Part shown: positions 15,301 to 20,962 of the stretch, piece after piece
Layout of the letters: every line of letters starts with the position of its first letter
Position numbering within the stretch: the stretch's first letter is position 1
Made by a program: the position numbers and the translations under genes
Source: Solirubrobacterales bacterium
GTDB lineage: Bacteria > Actinomycetota > Thermoleophilia > Solirubrobacterales > Solirubrobacteraceae
Length of the DNA: 38,564 nucleotides
Direction: 5' to 3'
Assembly (NCBI GenBank): GCA_019240655.1
Contig: JAFAXX010000171.1
Location: 1 to 38,564 of the forward strand
The notes under the pieces: generated by a model
Databases searched by the model: none
The model's input: only the letters and a program-made list of their open reading frames with translations
What the model was told of the DNA's origin: nothing

Positions 15301-15599
15301 GGCGAGGGCACCGGATTCATGGAGGCGTTGGTGGGGGGCCGGGCGGGCGGCGTCGAGCCGCCATGGGGTGCGCTGCTCTGACGTGCACTCGTGTGACGAG
15401 CGCTGGTGTGGCGGGGGGTGCTCTGGCGTGGGCTTCCCTGACGTCGGCCGCTGTGACGCGGGCTGCTCTGGCCGGGGCCGCCGTGGGCCGAGACGGCGGC
15501 CGCCGCCGTGACCGTCGCCAAGGCGGCGATCGCCAGAGCTGCGATCGCTAGAGCGGCGATCGCCAGGATCCCCGCGATCCGTCGGTGAAACCGCCTCAT
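12363..15599 (-). CDS. Membrane glycosyltransferase (GT2) with an N-terminal secreted VWA-like domain and a C-terminal lectin-like domain
   Basis: The protein has 1078 residues. Residues 1-38 are a signal peptide built from IAALA repeats, and 40-105 are Ser/Arg/His-rich low complexity. About 110-330 resemble a VWA fold but lack the DxSxS MIDAS motif. A TM helix spans 373-397. About 427-680 form a family-2 transferase with DDGSDDG (464-470), VDADG (527-531), LTEDLDLG (618-625) and RQRSRWFQGH (656-665; QxxRW), all hallmarks of processive synthases. TM helices follow to about 785, another at 853-876, and 880-1065 look like a concanavalin/LamG or DUF1080-like domain (WEVGWVVWHYSSPQRFYALTLEP...GGFGVYAED). 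The topology places both end domains outside. The long frame extends upstream to 16010, but ATG 15599 overlaps the stop of the small upstream gene (ATGA) and starts the signal peptide. WecB follows in the operon. The sugar is unknown. Confidence 0.88.
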   Translation of the reverse strand: MRRFHRRIAGILAIAALAIAALAIAALATVTAAAAVSAHGGPGQSSPRHSGRRQGSPRQSTPRHTSARHTSARQSSAPHGGSTPPARPPTNASMNPVPSPASALSTALMPFRVDVSRRPEIGMVITVPQASRPLTGKDITVQVGGASQHPSVRQLSPGDLQIVFSPDLHVRSSELGLERSAGAGFLAGLPAGAEAAVSATGQLTGDPAAAVTSDLALARGPREPAALRLTEALSAFSPGASVRRTVVLVLSANEPLGAAASARLRRQLAASGTSLYLLDASPTGAPAYTALVAGNGGFVTRIRTAGDWPGALRRIGADLNRQYYVRFTDTAPLPAQARINVRTPAGTATAVATLPAANPTAPPLAPVASASRAAAVVPLAIAALVAVGLLIVYGLTMLGASRREPRGRRRRRRAPMASASPPAAAHELFFVFLLPCLNEEKVILNSLRRLLSLPGENFGVMVIDDGSDDGTAAAVRGVADERVRLMQRTPPNARQGKGEALNAAIARLSESSWLEGRDPDRIVVVVVDADGRVDPHSLSAVAPYFADPTVGAVQIGVRINNREMSRLARMQDMEFVIYTEVFQRGRRHLGSVGLGGNGQFMRLSALRSLGEAPWTRSLTEDLDLGIRLLTAGWRNEYCHTAAVHQQGVIELRRLIRQRSRWFQGHLQSWKLIPRILRGAPRPARVDLLYHLSSPALLLIGSLLTASFACSLLGSGVVAADGGNPLGWWVLSTYALAFGPAVLYSYTYWLRERDRGMSLARTAGLAHLYVGYCLMWYAAGWWAVGRTLRRRTNWSKTDRVAEAPLVALERGPDSSQARFAQNGDRRLAVIPAPAPSPSGAPRPPGRRRAPLQKSVRTVSVAAAVGFAALGVALLSFGGHSRPVRSDWYQVFSGYGHTSLTGSGPSQAITLSVATTQSPRVTHAALVLSRTWYQDFVAGAQVRTTRQLRHGAAGTPNPWEVGWVVWHYSSPQRFYALTLEPTGWLLSKQDPAYPGGERFLASGKLPQFPIGAEHRVGVVQSGNQITVSAEGRVLTKFVDTERPYLTGGFGVYAEDSVARFDDIHVQALPAGSAAAANPKP

Positions 15600-15796
15600 C
15601 GCGCTCGGCGGCGGTCGTTGAAGCGTCCCACGCTGCCAGCGACGAGCAGCCCGACGACGATCAGGAAATAGAGCGCGAACAGCGCCCCCGCCGCGTCGAG
15701 CAGCACCCAGGCTCCGCTCCAGAAGACCGCCGCGTGGCGAAGCTCGGTCGCCGAGGCGACCATGGTCAAGCTCGCTGGCCCAGCTGAGTAATGCAT
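15596..15796 (-). CDS. Small membrane protein, first gene of the glycosyltransferase operon
   Basis: From ATG 15796 this is a 66-residue protein; an in-frame ATG at 15763 would give 55. Neither has a strong RBS. Residues about 22-53 (AAVFWSGAWVLLDAAGALFALYFLIVVGLLVAGSVG) make one or two membrane helices, followed by a basic tail FNDRRRAR. The stop overlaps the glycosyltransferase ATG, which indicates coupled translation and a partner role, such as the small accessory subunits seen beside other membrane glycan synthases. I do not recognise the family. Confidence 0.6.
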   Translation of the reverse strand: MHYSAGPASLTMVASATELRHAAVFWSGAWVLLDAAGALFALYFLIVVGLLVAGSVGRFNDRRRAR

Positions 15797-16114
15797 AGTT
15801 GCCCCGCGCCCGCCGGCGGTGAGCCGTCCGTGGATTTGGCCGTCTCCGGCGAGCGTTCTGCGTCGTTGGTCGAAATTCGACCGGGCGGAGCGGTCGTTGC
15901 GACCGGGCACGGAGGTGCCAGGTGCGGGTGACCGCGCCAACCCAATCGGCGGAAGCTTGGCAGCCGAGGTGTGACACCTGAAGGGGTCGGCCCGGCGAGT
16001 TTGCGTTCACGCTTGAACATCACCCTGCGATGCCCGAGGTGATGCCGGTGACTCGGGCCTTCGACGGCCTGGTGGAAGGGGTCGGCGTGCCCGGCGGCCG
16101 CTAGATTGGCGGCG
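15797..16114. other. Divergent intergenic region between the glycosyltransferase operon and the secreted hydrolase
   Basis: About 318 bases without a gene. It holds GTTCA-CGCT-TGAAC (16005-16018), a 17-bp inverted repeat arm at 16008-16024 whose partner covers the hydrolase start (16114-16130), and a 12-bp direct repeat GAAGGGGTCGGC at 15980-15991 and 16075-16086. I see no clear sigma70-type -35/-10 pair. Confidence 0.7.
16005..16018. promoter_or_regulatory. Candidate operator GTTCA-CGCT-TGAAC
   Basis: A perfect 5-bp inverted repeat with a 4-bp centre lies in the divergent promoter region of the glycosyltransferase operon and the hydrolase. It shares the GTTCA-N4-TGAAC core of the stronger palindromes in front of the two atypical response regulators (20052-20069 and 36687-36705). 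Confidence 0.35.
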
Positions 16115-16130
16115 GTGAAGTTCAAGCGTG
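16008..16130. repeat. 17-bp inverted repeat spanning the hydrolase start codon
   Basis: The arms are CACGCTTGAACATCACC (16008-16024) and GGTGAAGTTCAAGCGTG (16114-16130). They are complementary at 16 of 17 positions and separated by 89 bases. The right arm contains the GTG start of the hydrolase and its first five codons. If transcription starts upstream of 16008, the arms could pair in the mRNA and hide the start codon. Confidence 0.9.
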
Positions 16131-17101
16131 TTCGTGGCTCGGCCGCAGCCGTGACCTTGGGGGTCGCGGGATTGGCGACACTGGCGCTGAGCGGCCCGGC
16201 CGTTACGTCGAGTATTAAGTCGCAAGCCGCTCCTCCGCCGGCCAGCGCCGTGTCGCCGCAACGACTCCCCGGTCCGCTATACGGGGTCACGGTCGACGGC
16301 ATCGACAACCTCGGTCAGGTGCTCGATGCCCTGCGGGCAATGCCGCAGCGGCCGACCACGCGGATCGTCTTCGACCGTCAGCAGTCGCCCGGGTACTACG
16401 CCTCCGCCGTGGGAGCCATGCACCCGGTTAGTTACGTGATGGGCGAGCTGCTCGACTCCTCCGACGCATCACGGGTCAGCACCACGGCGTTGCGGCGGCG
16501 CGTGGACGCGTATCTCGCGGCACTCGGCGGCCGGATCGACGTCTGGGAGATCGGAAACGAGGTCAACGGAAACTGGCTCGGCCCGTACCCAGAGGTGGAA
16601 GCCAAGCTGGTGACCGCCTACGACGCGGTCTCGGCCGCCCGCCGGCGGACCGCGCTCACGCTCTACTACAACGTCGGCTGCGGCGACGGCGCGAGCGAGC
16701 TCGATCCGCTCAGCTTCAGCCGGCGGTTCGTGCCGGCTCGGGTCCGCGACGGGCTGAACTTCGTCCTGCTGAGCTACTACGAGCAGAACTGTCGCGGGCT
16801 ACGTCCGAGCGCCTCGGCGTGGACAAGTTACTTCGCCGCGCTGCACCGGCTGTATCCGAACGCGAGGCTTGGCTTCGGCGAGGTCGGGTTGACCGAACCG
16901 GCACGCTGGTCCACCCTGGGCTACGCAGAGGGAATGATCCGCTATTACTACGGGCTGGCGATCCGCCTGCCGTACTACGTCGGCGGTTACTTCTGGTGGT
17001 ACTGCGACGAGGACTGCGTGCCTTACCGCTCCGCGCCGCTGTTTGCCGCGGTGCGCCGCGCGTTGCGCTCCGAGGCCGCAACTCTGCGCCCCGAACGGTG
17101 A
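16115..17101 (+). CDS. Secreted glycoside hydrolase-like TIM-barrel protein (clan GH-A type)
   Basis: This 328-residue protein has a signal peptide (KFKRVRGSAAAVTLGVAGLA to about residue 42). The body looks like a clan GH-A beta/alpha barrel: DVWEIGNEVNGNW puts Glu149 in the NE acid/base position after strand 4, and LGFGEVGLTE puts Glu256 as candidate nucleophile after strand 7. It should act outside the cell on a polysaccharide, probably the product of a neighbouring synthase; I cannot name the GH family or substrate. GTG 16115 fits best (MKFKRV, basic signal-peptide start); TTG 16106 is an alternative. The start codon lies inside one arm of a long inverted repeat. It is divergent from the glycosyltransferase-wecB operon. 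Confidence 0.75.
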   Translation: MKFKRVRGSAAAVTLGVAGLATLALSGPAVTSSIKSQAAPPPASAVSPQRLPGPLYGVTVDGIDNLGQVLDALRAMPQRPTTRIVFDRQQSPGYYASAVGAMHPVSYVMGELLDSSDASRVSTTALRRRVDAYLAALGGRIDVWEIGNEVNGNWLGPYPEVEAKLVTAYDAVSAARRRTALTLYYNVGCGDGASELDPLSFSRRFVPARVRDGLNFVLLSYYEQNCRGLRPSASAWTSYFAALHRLYPNARLGFGEVGLTEPARWSTLGYAEGMIRYYYGLAIRLPYYVGGYFWWYCDEDCVPYRSAPLFAAVRRALRSEAATLRPER

Positions 17102-17586
17102 TCGGTCTCGTCGCGGGTGTAGCTGCACGGGATCCGAGGGCACCGCTGCGCTGCTGTGTGCGCTCGTACTGGTACGGGTCAGCGCCCTGATACACAGCAG
17201 CTCGCCGACCGTCTCGCTTCCAACCTCGTCTCGCTCGCCACGGGACTCGAGACCAGCAAGGCCGGGATGCTGTTCGCCAGCTTCATGGTCACCGGTTACA
17301 CCGACGCCTACCCAGCCCAGCCGCCGGTCGTGGCGGCTTTTGTCGGGATGGCCGGACTTTTTCGCCACGCCCAGGCCGGACGCGGCGGCCTCGACCACGT
17401 CCCCCTCGTGCGACCGAACTCGGCGCTCATTCCCTACCTCAGGCGGGACCGAGGCCGCGATTCCAAGGCAGCGCCCTCGAACAACTGCTCGACGCTCCCG
17501 AGCGGGGGAGTCGCTGCCCGTACGGACGGAAAAACACGGATCGGCGCCCGCGCCTGGCCGGGCGCGAGCGCCGAGTCCGCGTCTGA
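17102..17586. other. Intergenic region without a convincing gene
   Basis: About 485 bases between convergent genes. The open frames here have no domain, RBS or composition I can support. A 10-bp inverted repeat GCTGCTGTGT (17150-17159) / ACACAGCAGC (17192-17201) encloses GTAC-TG-GTAC (17166-17175). It may form a long hairpin after the hydrolase gene but has no U-run. Confidence 0.6.
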
Positions 17587-19917
17587 TCAGCCCCCGGTTA
17601 CGGTGGGATCAGTTGGTCCGACGAATGTGTAGCCGAGGTTCTTGATCCCGGTCACGATCGTCTGGAGATTGGCCAGCGGGTTGTCGTTAGCGTCGTAGAA
17701 GAAGCTCGCGAAACCCTGCCGGACGGCGAGGTTCACCTTCGCCTCGTTGATGATGTCGGACTCCACTCGCGGCGGATTGCCGTTCTGGGCCGTGGGCTCG
17801 TAGTCACCCAGGTTCTCCGGGAGGATTTCCTCGCCGTACGCGTCGTGAACCACGTAGGGGAAGAACTGCCCGAAGGTGTGGCTGTAGTCGAGCGCGGCGC
17901 CCGGCGTGATCAGTCCGCTCGGGAACGTCTCGCGCTCGTAACGGACTGGGAACTGGCTGTCGATGGCCGCGTAGTCGGGGGCCGAGGCGAAGTAGTGCGG
18001 CGTGATCCACACCGACGGCACCGTCAGCCCCGCCTGCTGGAACAGAGCTTTCCCGGTGGTGACCCGCTCGGTCGCCCAGGCCTGTGAGTCTCCGTCGACC
18101 GGGCCCGTCCAAACGACGTAGTCGGTGGTCGGGCACGGGCTGGTTGCCGTGACGGTCACCGGCGTCGCTGTGTTTTGTGTGCTGGAGCACACCGCCTTGT
18201 AGAACTCCGCGTCATCGCCGCTGATCCCGGTGTACGGGTTCGGGACGTTGGAGTACTGGTGGGTGTAGCCCTCCTCGTTCAGCGTCCCGCCTTTGGACTC
18301 GATGTACTTGAGGGCGGCGACGACCCCGGGCTCGTCCGCGAGCGTCTTGGTGCACGGCGCTCCCGCCGGGATTCCCGCGCAGGCCGCGACGTTGGCGTTG
18401 TCGACCCCCAGCGGGTCGGTGTACTCCGGGATCACGTTGACGCTGAACGGCACGTTCTGCGAAGCCATGTAGTCCGCAAACGACTGCAGCGTGGCGGGGT
18501 TGGAGGCCGGCGAAACGTCCTCGAGCCGGACCATCGCCTGGTGCGACGGCGTCGCCGACGGATCGAGGGCATCGAACAGCAGGTCCGAGAAGATCAGGTA
18601 ACGATCGGTCTCGGAAATGTACGAGAACGGGTCCTCGCCGACGTAGGTCAGGTTGGACGACCGGATCGCCCACGGGAACGTCGATCCGACGCTGGCGCCC
18701 GGTGCCTGCGAGGCGCAGTTGGCGGGCGGCGTAGCGGTGCTGCAGTTGGCCTCCGCCAGCACCTTCACGGTCGCCGAGTTAGTGATGTGCGGCTGGAGCA
18801 TCTGGCCGGTGCCATTCAGGGCGTTCCGGGTGAACGTCTGGCCGTTGTAGGTGACCGTGGTCGGGTTGTCCAGTGTGTCGAAGTAGGACGAGGACGGGTC
18901 CCAGCCGTACTTGGCGATGAAGGCGGAGTTCGCGCTGCCGCCCGCGGTCCCGGACAGCTGCCAGATGTTTTGTCCCGCCCAGATCACCGGGTGGCTGGTG
19001 GCGAGCACGTCGTTCAGGAATGCGGTCGGGATCGGCTCGTTGTACGTCGAGCCGACGTAGACGGTCGCGGTGTACTGGTCGATCTGGCCGGACTGGTAGT
19101 CCGCGACCGGCTCGGCGGTGATCTTGCCGAAGTGGGTGGCCAGGTTGCCCGCGGCGATGGCGTCGAGCTCGCCGATCCAGCCGTACTGGCCGGTGGTGTC
19201 GTAGACGACCAGCGTGGTCGCCTTGCCGCTCGCACCCCACGTCTTAGCCTGGGGAGGTGTGACCGGCGTCGGCGTCGGAGTGGTCGTCGTGGGGGTTGGC
19301 GTGGTCGTGGTGGTAGTCGGTGTCGTCGGGCTCGGGCTCGGGCTCGGAGTCGGATTCGTGTAGTGGGGCGGCGGCGCCGGCACCTTCGGCGCCGCGGGCG
19401 GCGCCGGAATCGGCTTGTTGGCGACCGGAGGCGTGGGCGTCTTCGGCGCGCTCGTCAGCTTGAACCTCAGCGTGTGGCGCGCGGAGTTGCGTCTCGCATT
19501 CTGGGCCACCACGGTGGCGAGGTACTGACCCGCCGGCAACCCGGCGAGGGTCACCTTGAAGTGGTTCTTGCCGCGAGCGCCCTGGTAGACGTGCATCGCG
19601 ACCTGGACGGTGACGCTGCACGGCTTGCCCTTACCGGGCCGCGTCTGACAACGGCCGTGCGCTCGGTGGCCTGCCAGTGTGCGTCCAATCGCCACGGTGA
19701 CCCGGGCCCGGCCTGACAGCGTCATGTTCAGAGTGCGGGTGACGCCCGACCCGGAGAGGTTCAGATGCGTGATCACGGGCGGCGCGGGATGCTTGGCCGC
19801 GACCGAAGCCGAGGGCCACAGCAGCGCTGACGGCGCGAGCGCGGCGAGCGCGAGAAGCGCGCGGACGCACCCGGTTCGCGTCGCGGACCCGCGAAACGAG
19901 GAGAGAAAACTGCCCAC
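17587..19917 (-). CDS. Secreted DUF2334 protein (polysaccharide-deacetylase-like)
   Basis: From GTG 19917 the protein has 776 residues. That start is set by AGGAAGG, six bases upstream, and by a clean signal peptide directly after it (MGSFLSS...LLALAALAPSALLWPSASVAA); the frame is open further up, with an ATG at 19974. Residues about 45-165 are a beta-sandwich-like domain, followed by a Pro/Thr/Ser linker with TTTTTTPTPTTTTPTPTP. The catalytic-like part carries MVRLEDVSPASNPATLQSF (the DUF2334 RxxDV signature), FSVNVIPEYTDP, LNEEGYTHQYSN and WITPHYFAS, in the NodB/carbohydrate-deacetylase fold. Action on an extracellular amino-sugar polymer is inferred and would fit GlmS and WecB nearby. It is divergent from the regulator-glmS operon. 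Confidence 0.85.
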   Translation of the reverse strand: MGSFLSSFRGSATRTGCVRALLALAALAPSALLWPSASVAAKHPAPPVITHLNLSGSGVTRTLNMTLSGRARVTVAIGRTLAGHRAHGRCQTRPGKGKPCSVTVQVAMHVYQGARGKNHFKVTLAGLPAGQYLATVVAQNARRNSARHTLRFKLTSAPKTPTPPVANKPIPAPPAAPKVPAPPPHYTNPTPSPSPSPTTPTTTTTTPTPTTTTPTPTPVTPPQAKTWGASGKATTLVVYDTTGQYGWIGELDAIAAGNLATHFGKITAEPVADYQSGQIDQYTATVYVGSTYNEPIPTAFLNDVLATSHPVIWAGQNIWQLSGTAGGSANSAFIAKYGWDPSSSYFDTLDNPTTVTYNGQTFTRNALNGTGQMLQPHITNSATVKVLAEANCSTATPPANCASQAPGASVGSTFPWAIRSSNLTYVGEDPFSYISETDRYLIFSDLLFDALDPSATPSHQAMVRLEDVSPASNPATLQSFADYMASQNVPFSVNVIPEYTDPLGVDNANVAACAGIPAGAPCTKTLADEPGVVAALKYIESKGGTLNEEGYTHQYSNVPNPYTGISGDDAEFYKAVCSSTQNTATPVTVTATSPCPTTDYVVWTGPVDGDSQAWATERVTTGKALFQQAGLTVPSVWITPHYFASAPDYAAIDSQFPVRYERETFPSGLITPGAALDYSHTFGQFFPYVVHDAYGEEILPENLGDYEPTAQNGNPPRVESDIINEAKVNLAVRQGFASFFYDANDNPLANLQTIVTGIKNLGYTFVGPTDPTVTGG

Positions 19918-20051
19918 TGGAGACCTTCCTTGTCTTGAGGAGCGCGACGTCCACGCCCGGATTCGGGGAGCCATGTGCTCGGCGCCCCATTGCTGGCGCG
20001 CAGTGTGGACGAGACGACACGACGCCGCCAATGGCCTCAGCCGGCCGTTCC

Positions 20052-20092
20052 GCGTTCAGGTCTGAACGCTTATCGCGTTCAACCTCTGAACG
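20052..20092. promoter_or_regulatory. Twin palindromes GCGTTCA-N4-TGAACGC and CGTTCA-N5-TGAACG
   Basis: Site 1 is GCGTTCA-GGTC-TGAACGC (20052-20069), with perfect 7-bp arms (8 bp counting the inner G-C pair). Site 2 is CGTTCA-ACCTC-TGAACG (20076-20092), with perfect 6-bp arms, about 24 bases further on. Both lie in the divergent region between the DUF2334 gene (start 19917) and the atypical response regulator (start 20210). The same palindrome occurs in front of the second atypical regulator at 36687-36705. Size and symmetry suit a LuxR/NarL-type dimer. Confidence 0.55.
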
Positions 20093-20209
20093 GCGATCCC
20101 GCCATGCGACCCCTCGACACCGTCGCGCGGCGGGCTACGGTGTACCGACGGATTCGGTCCAGGGCGGGACCGATCAAGGGGCAAGACGAGCGAAGTAGGC
20201 AGACCCGAC

Positions 20210-20962
20210 ATGGAACAGTTGAGCGTGCTCCTGGCCGATGACCACGTGCCCGCACGGGTGGGCATCCGGCAGGCGATTGAGCCTCACGGACTGCGCGTCG
20301 TCGCCGAGGCGGCCAGCGCGGCAGAGGCAGTTCACCGAGCGCTGGAGTCCCGGCCACAGGTCGCCGTGGTGGCGGTCGCCATGGCCGGCAGCGGCATCGA
20401 GGCGGCGCGTCTGATCTTCCGTGCCTTGCCGGAGACGAAGATCGTGATGACGACCACCTCCGTGTGCGAGGACGAGTTCTTTGCCGCACTCAGAGCCGGC
20501 GCCGAGGGATATGTGCCGATGAGCACCTCCGCCGCGCGGCTGCCCTACGCCATCCGCGGAGTAGTGGCCGGCGAGGCGGCCATCCCCCGGACCCTGACCG
20601 CTCGCCTGATCGGGGAGTTCCGTGAGCGGGGTACGCCGCGGCGTCTGGCCCTGCCGGCCGGCGGCGAGGCGAAGCTGACCGCACGCGAGTTCGAGGTCCT
20701 CGCCCGGATGCGCCAGCACGAGCGCACCGCGCAGATCGCCGCTCGCTTGGGGATCTCGGAGGTGACCGTACGGCGGCACGTGTCCTCGGCGGTGCAGAAG
20801 CTGGGGACGCGCAGCCGCCGAGAGGCGATCGAGCTGATCGAGCGGACCGAACAGGCGGAGCTACAGGCCGGCGCGCCGGCCAACGATGTGATCAACCCAC
20901 GTAGCCAGGCTGAACAGCAAGGAAAGGAAGTTCACGGATGTGCGGAATCATCGGCTATGTAG
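20210..20962 (+). CDS. Atypical NarL-type response regulator lacking the phospho-acceptor Asp
   Basis: The protein has 250 residues with a receiver (about 1-120) and a LuxR-type HTH (about 155-220: LTAREFEVLARMRQHERT...ISEVTVRRHVSSAVQKLG). The acidic pair D10-D11 is kept, but the phospho-acceptor is Ala55 (VAVVAVAMAGSG where VLLDVRMPG is usual) and the conserved Lys is Met104 (GYVPMSTS for GYLVKDA). It therefore should not be phosphorylated in the normal way. The end overlaps glmS by 25 bases on the same strand, so the two are one operon. A pair of palindromes lies about 120-160 bases upstream. The 3' tail beyond the HTH is unstructured. A role in controlling amino-sugar or envelope synthesis is inferred from context. 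Confidence 0.9.
   Translation: MEQLSVLLADDHVPARVGIRQAIEPHGLRVVAEAASAAEAVHRALESRPQVAVVAVAMAGSGIEAARLIFRALPETKIVMTTTSVCEDEFFAALRAGAEGYVPMSTSAARLPYAIRGVVAGEAAIPRTLTARLIGEFRERGTPRRLALPAGGEAKLTAREFEVLARMRQHERTAQIAARLGISEVTVRRHVSSAVQKLGTRSRREAIELIERTEQAELQAGAPANDVINPRSQAEQQGKEVHGCAESSAM

Noticed and set aside
15600-16010. N-terminal extension of the large glycosyltransferase frame
   Set aside because: The extension is basic, low-complexity and overlaps the small membrane protein; the ATG at 15599 has an ATGA overlap and begins a signal peptide.
17156-17632. Plus-strand frame of 158 codons after the hydrolase gene
   Set aside because: No RBS, domain or recognisable composition, and it runs into the convergent DUF2334 gene. 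I treat the region as intergenic.
18175-19716. 513-codon plus-strand frame opposite the DUF2334 gene
   Set aside because: Arg/Gly/Val-rich shadow without RBS; the minus-strand gene has a signal peptide, RBS and family motifs.
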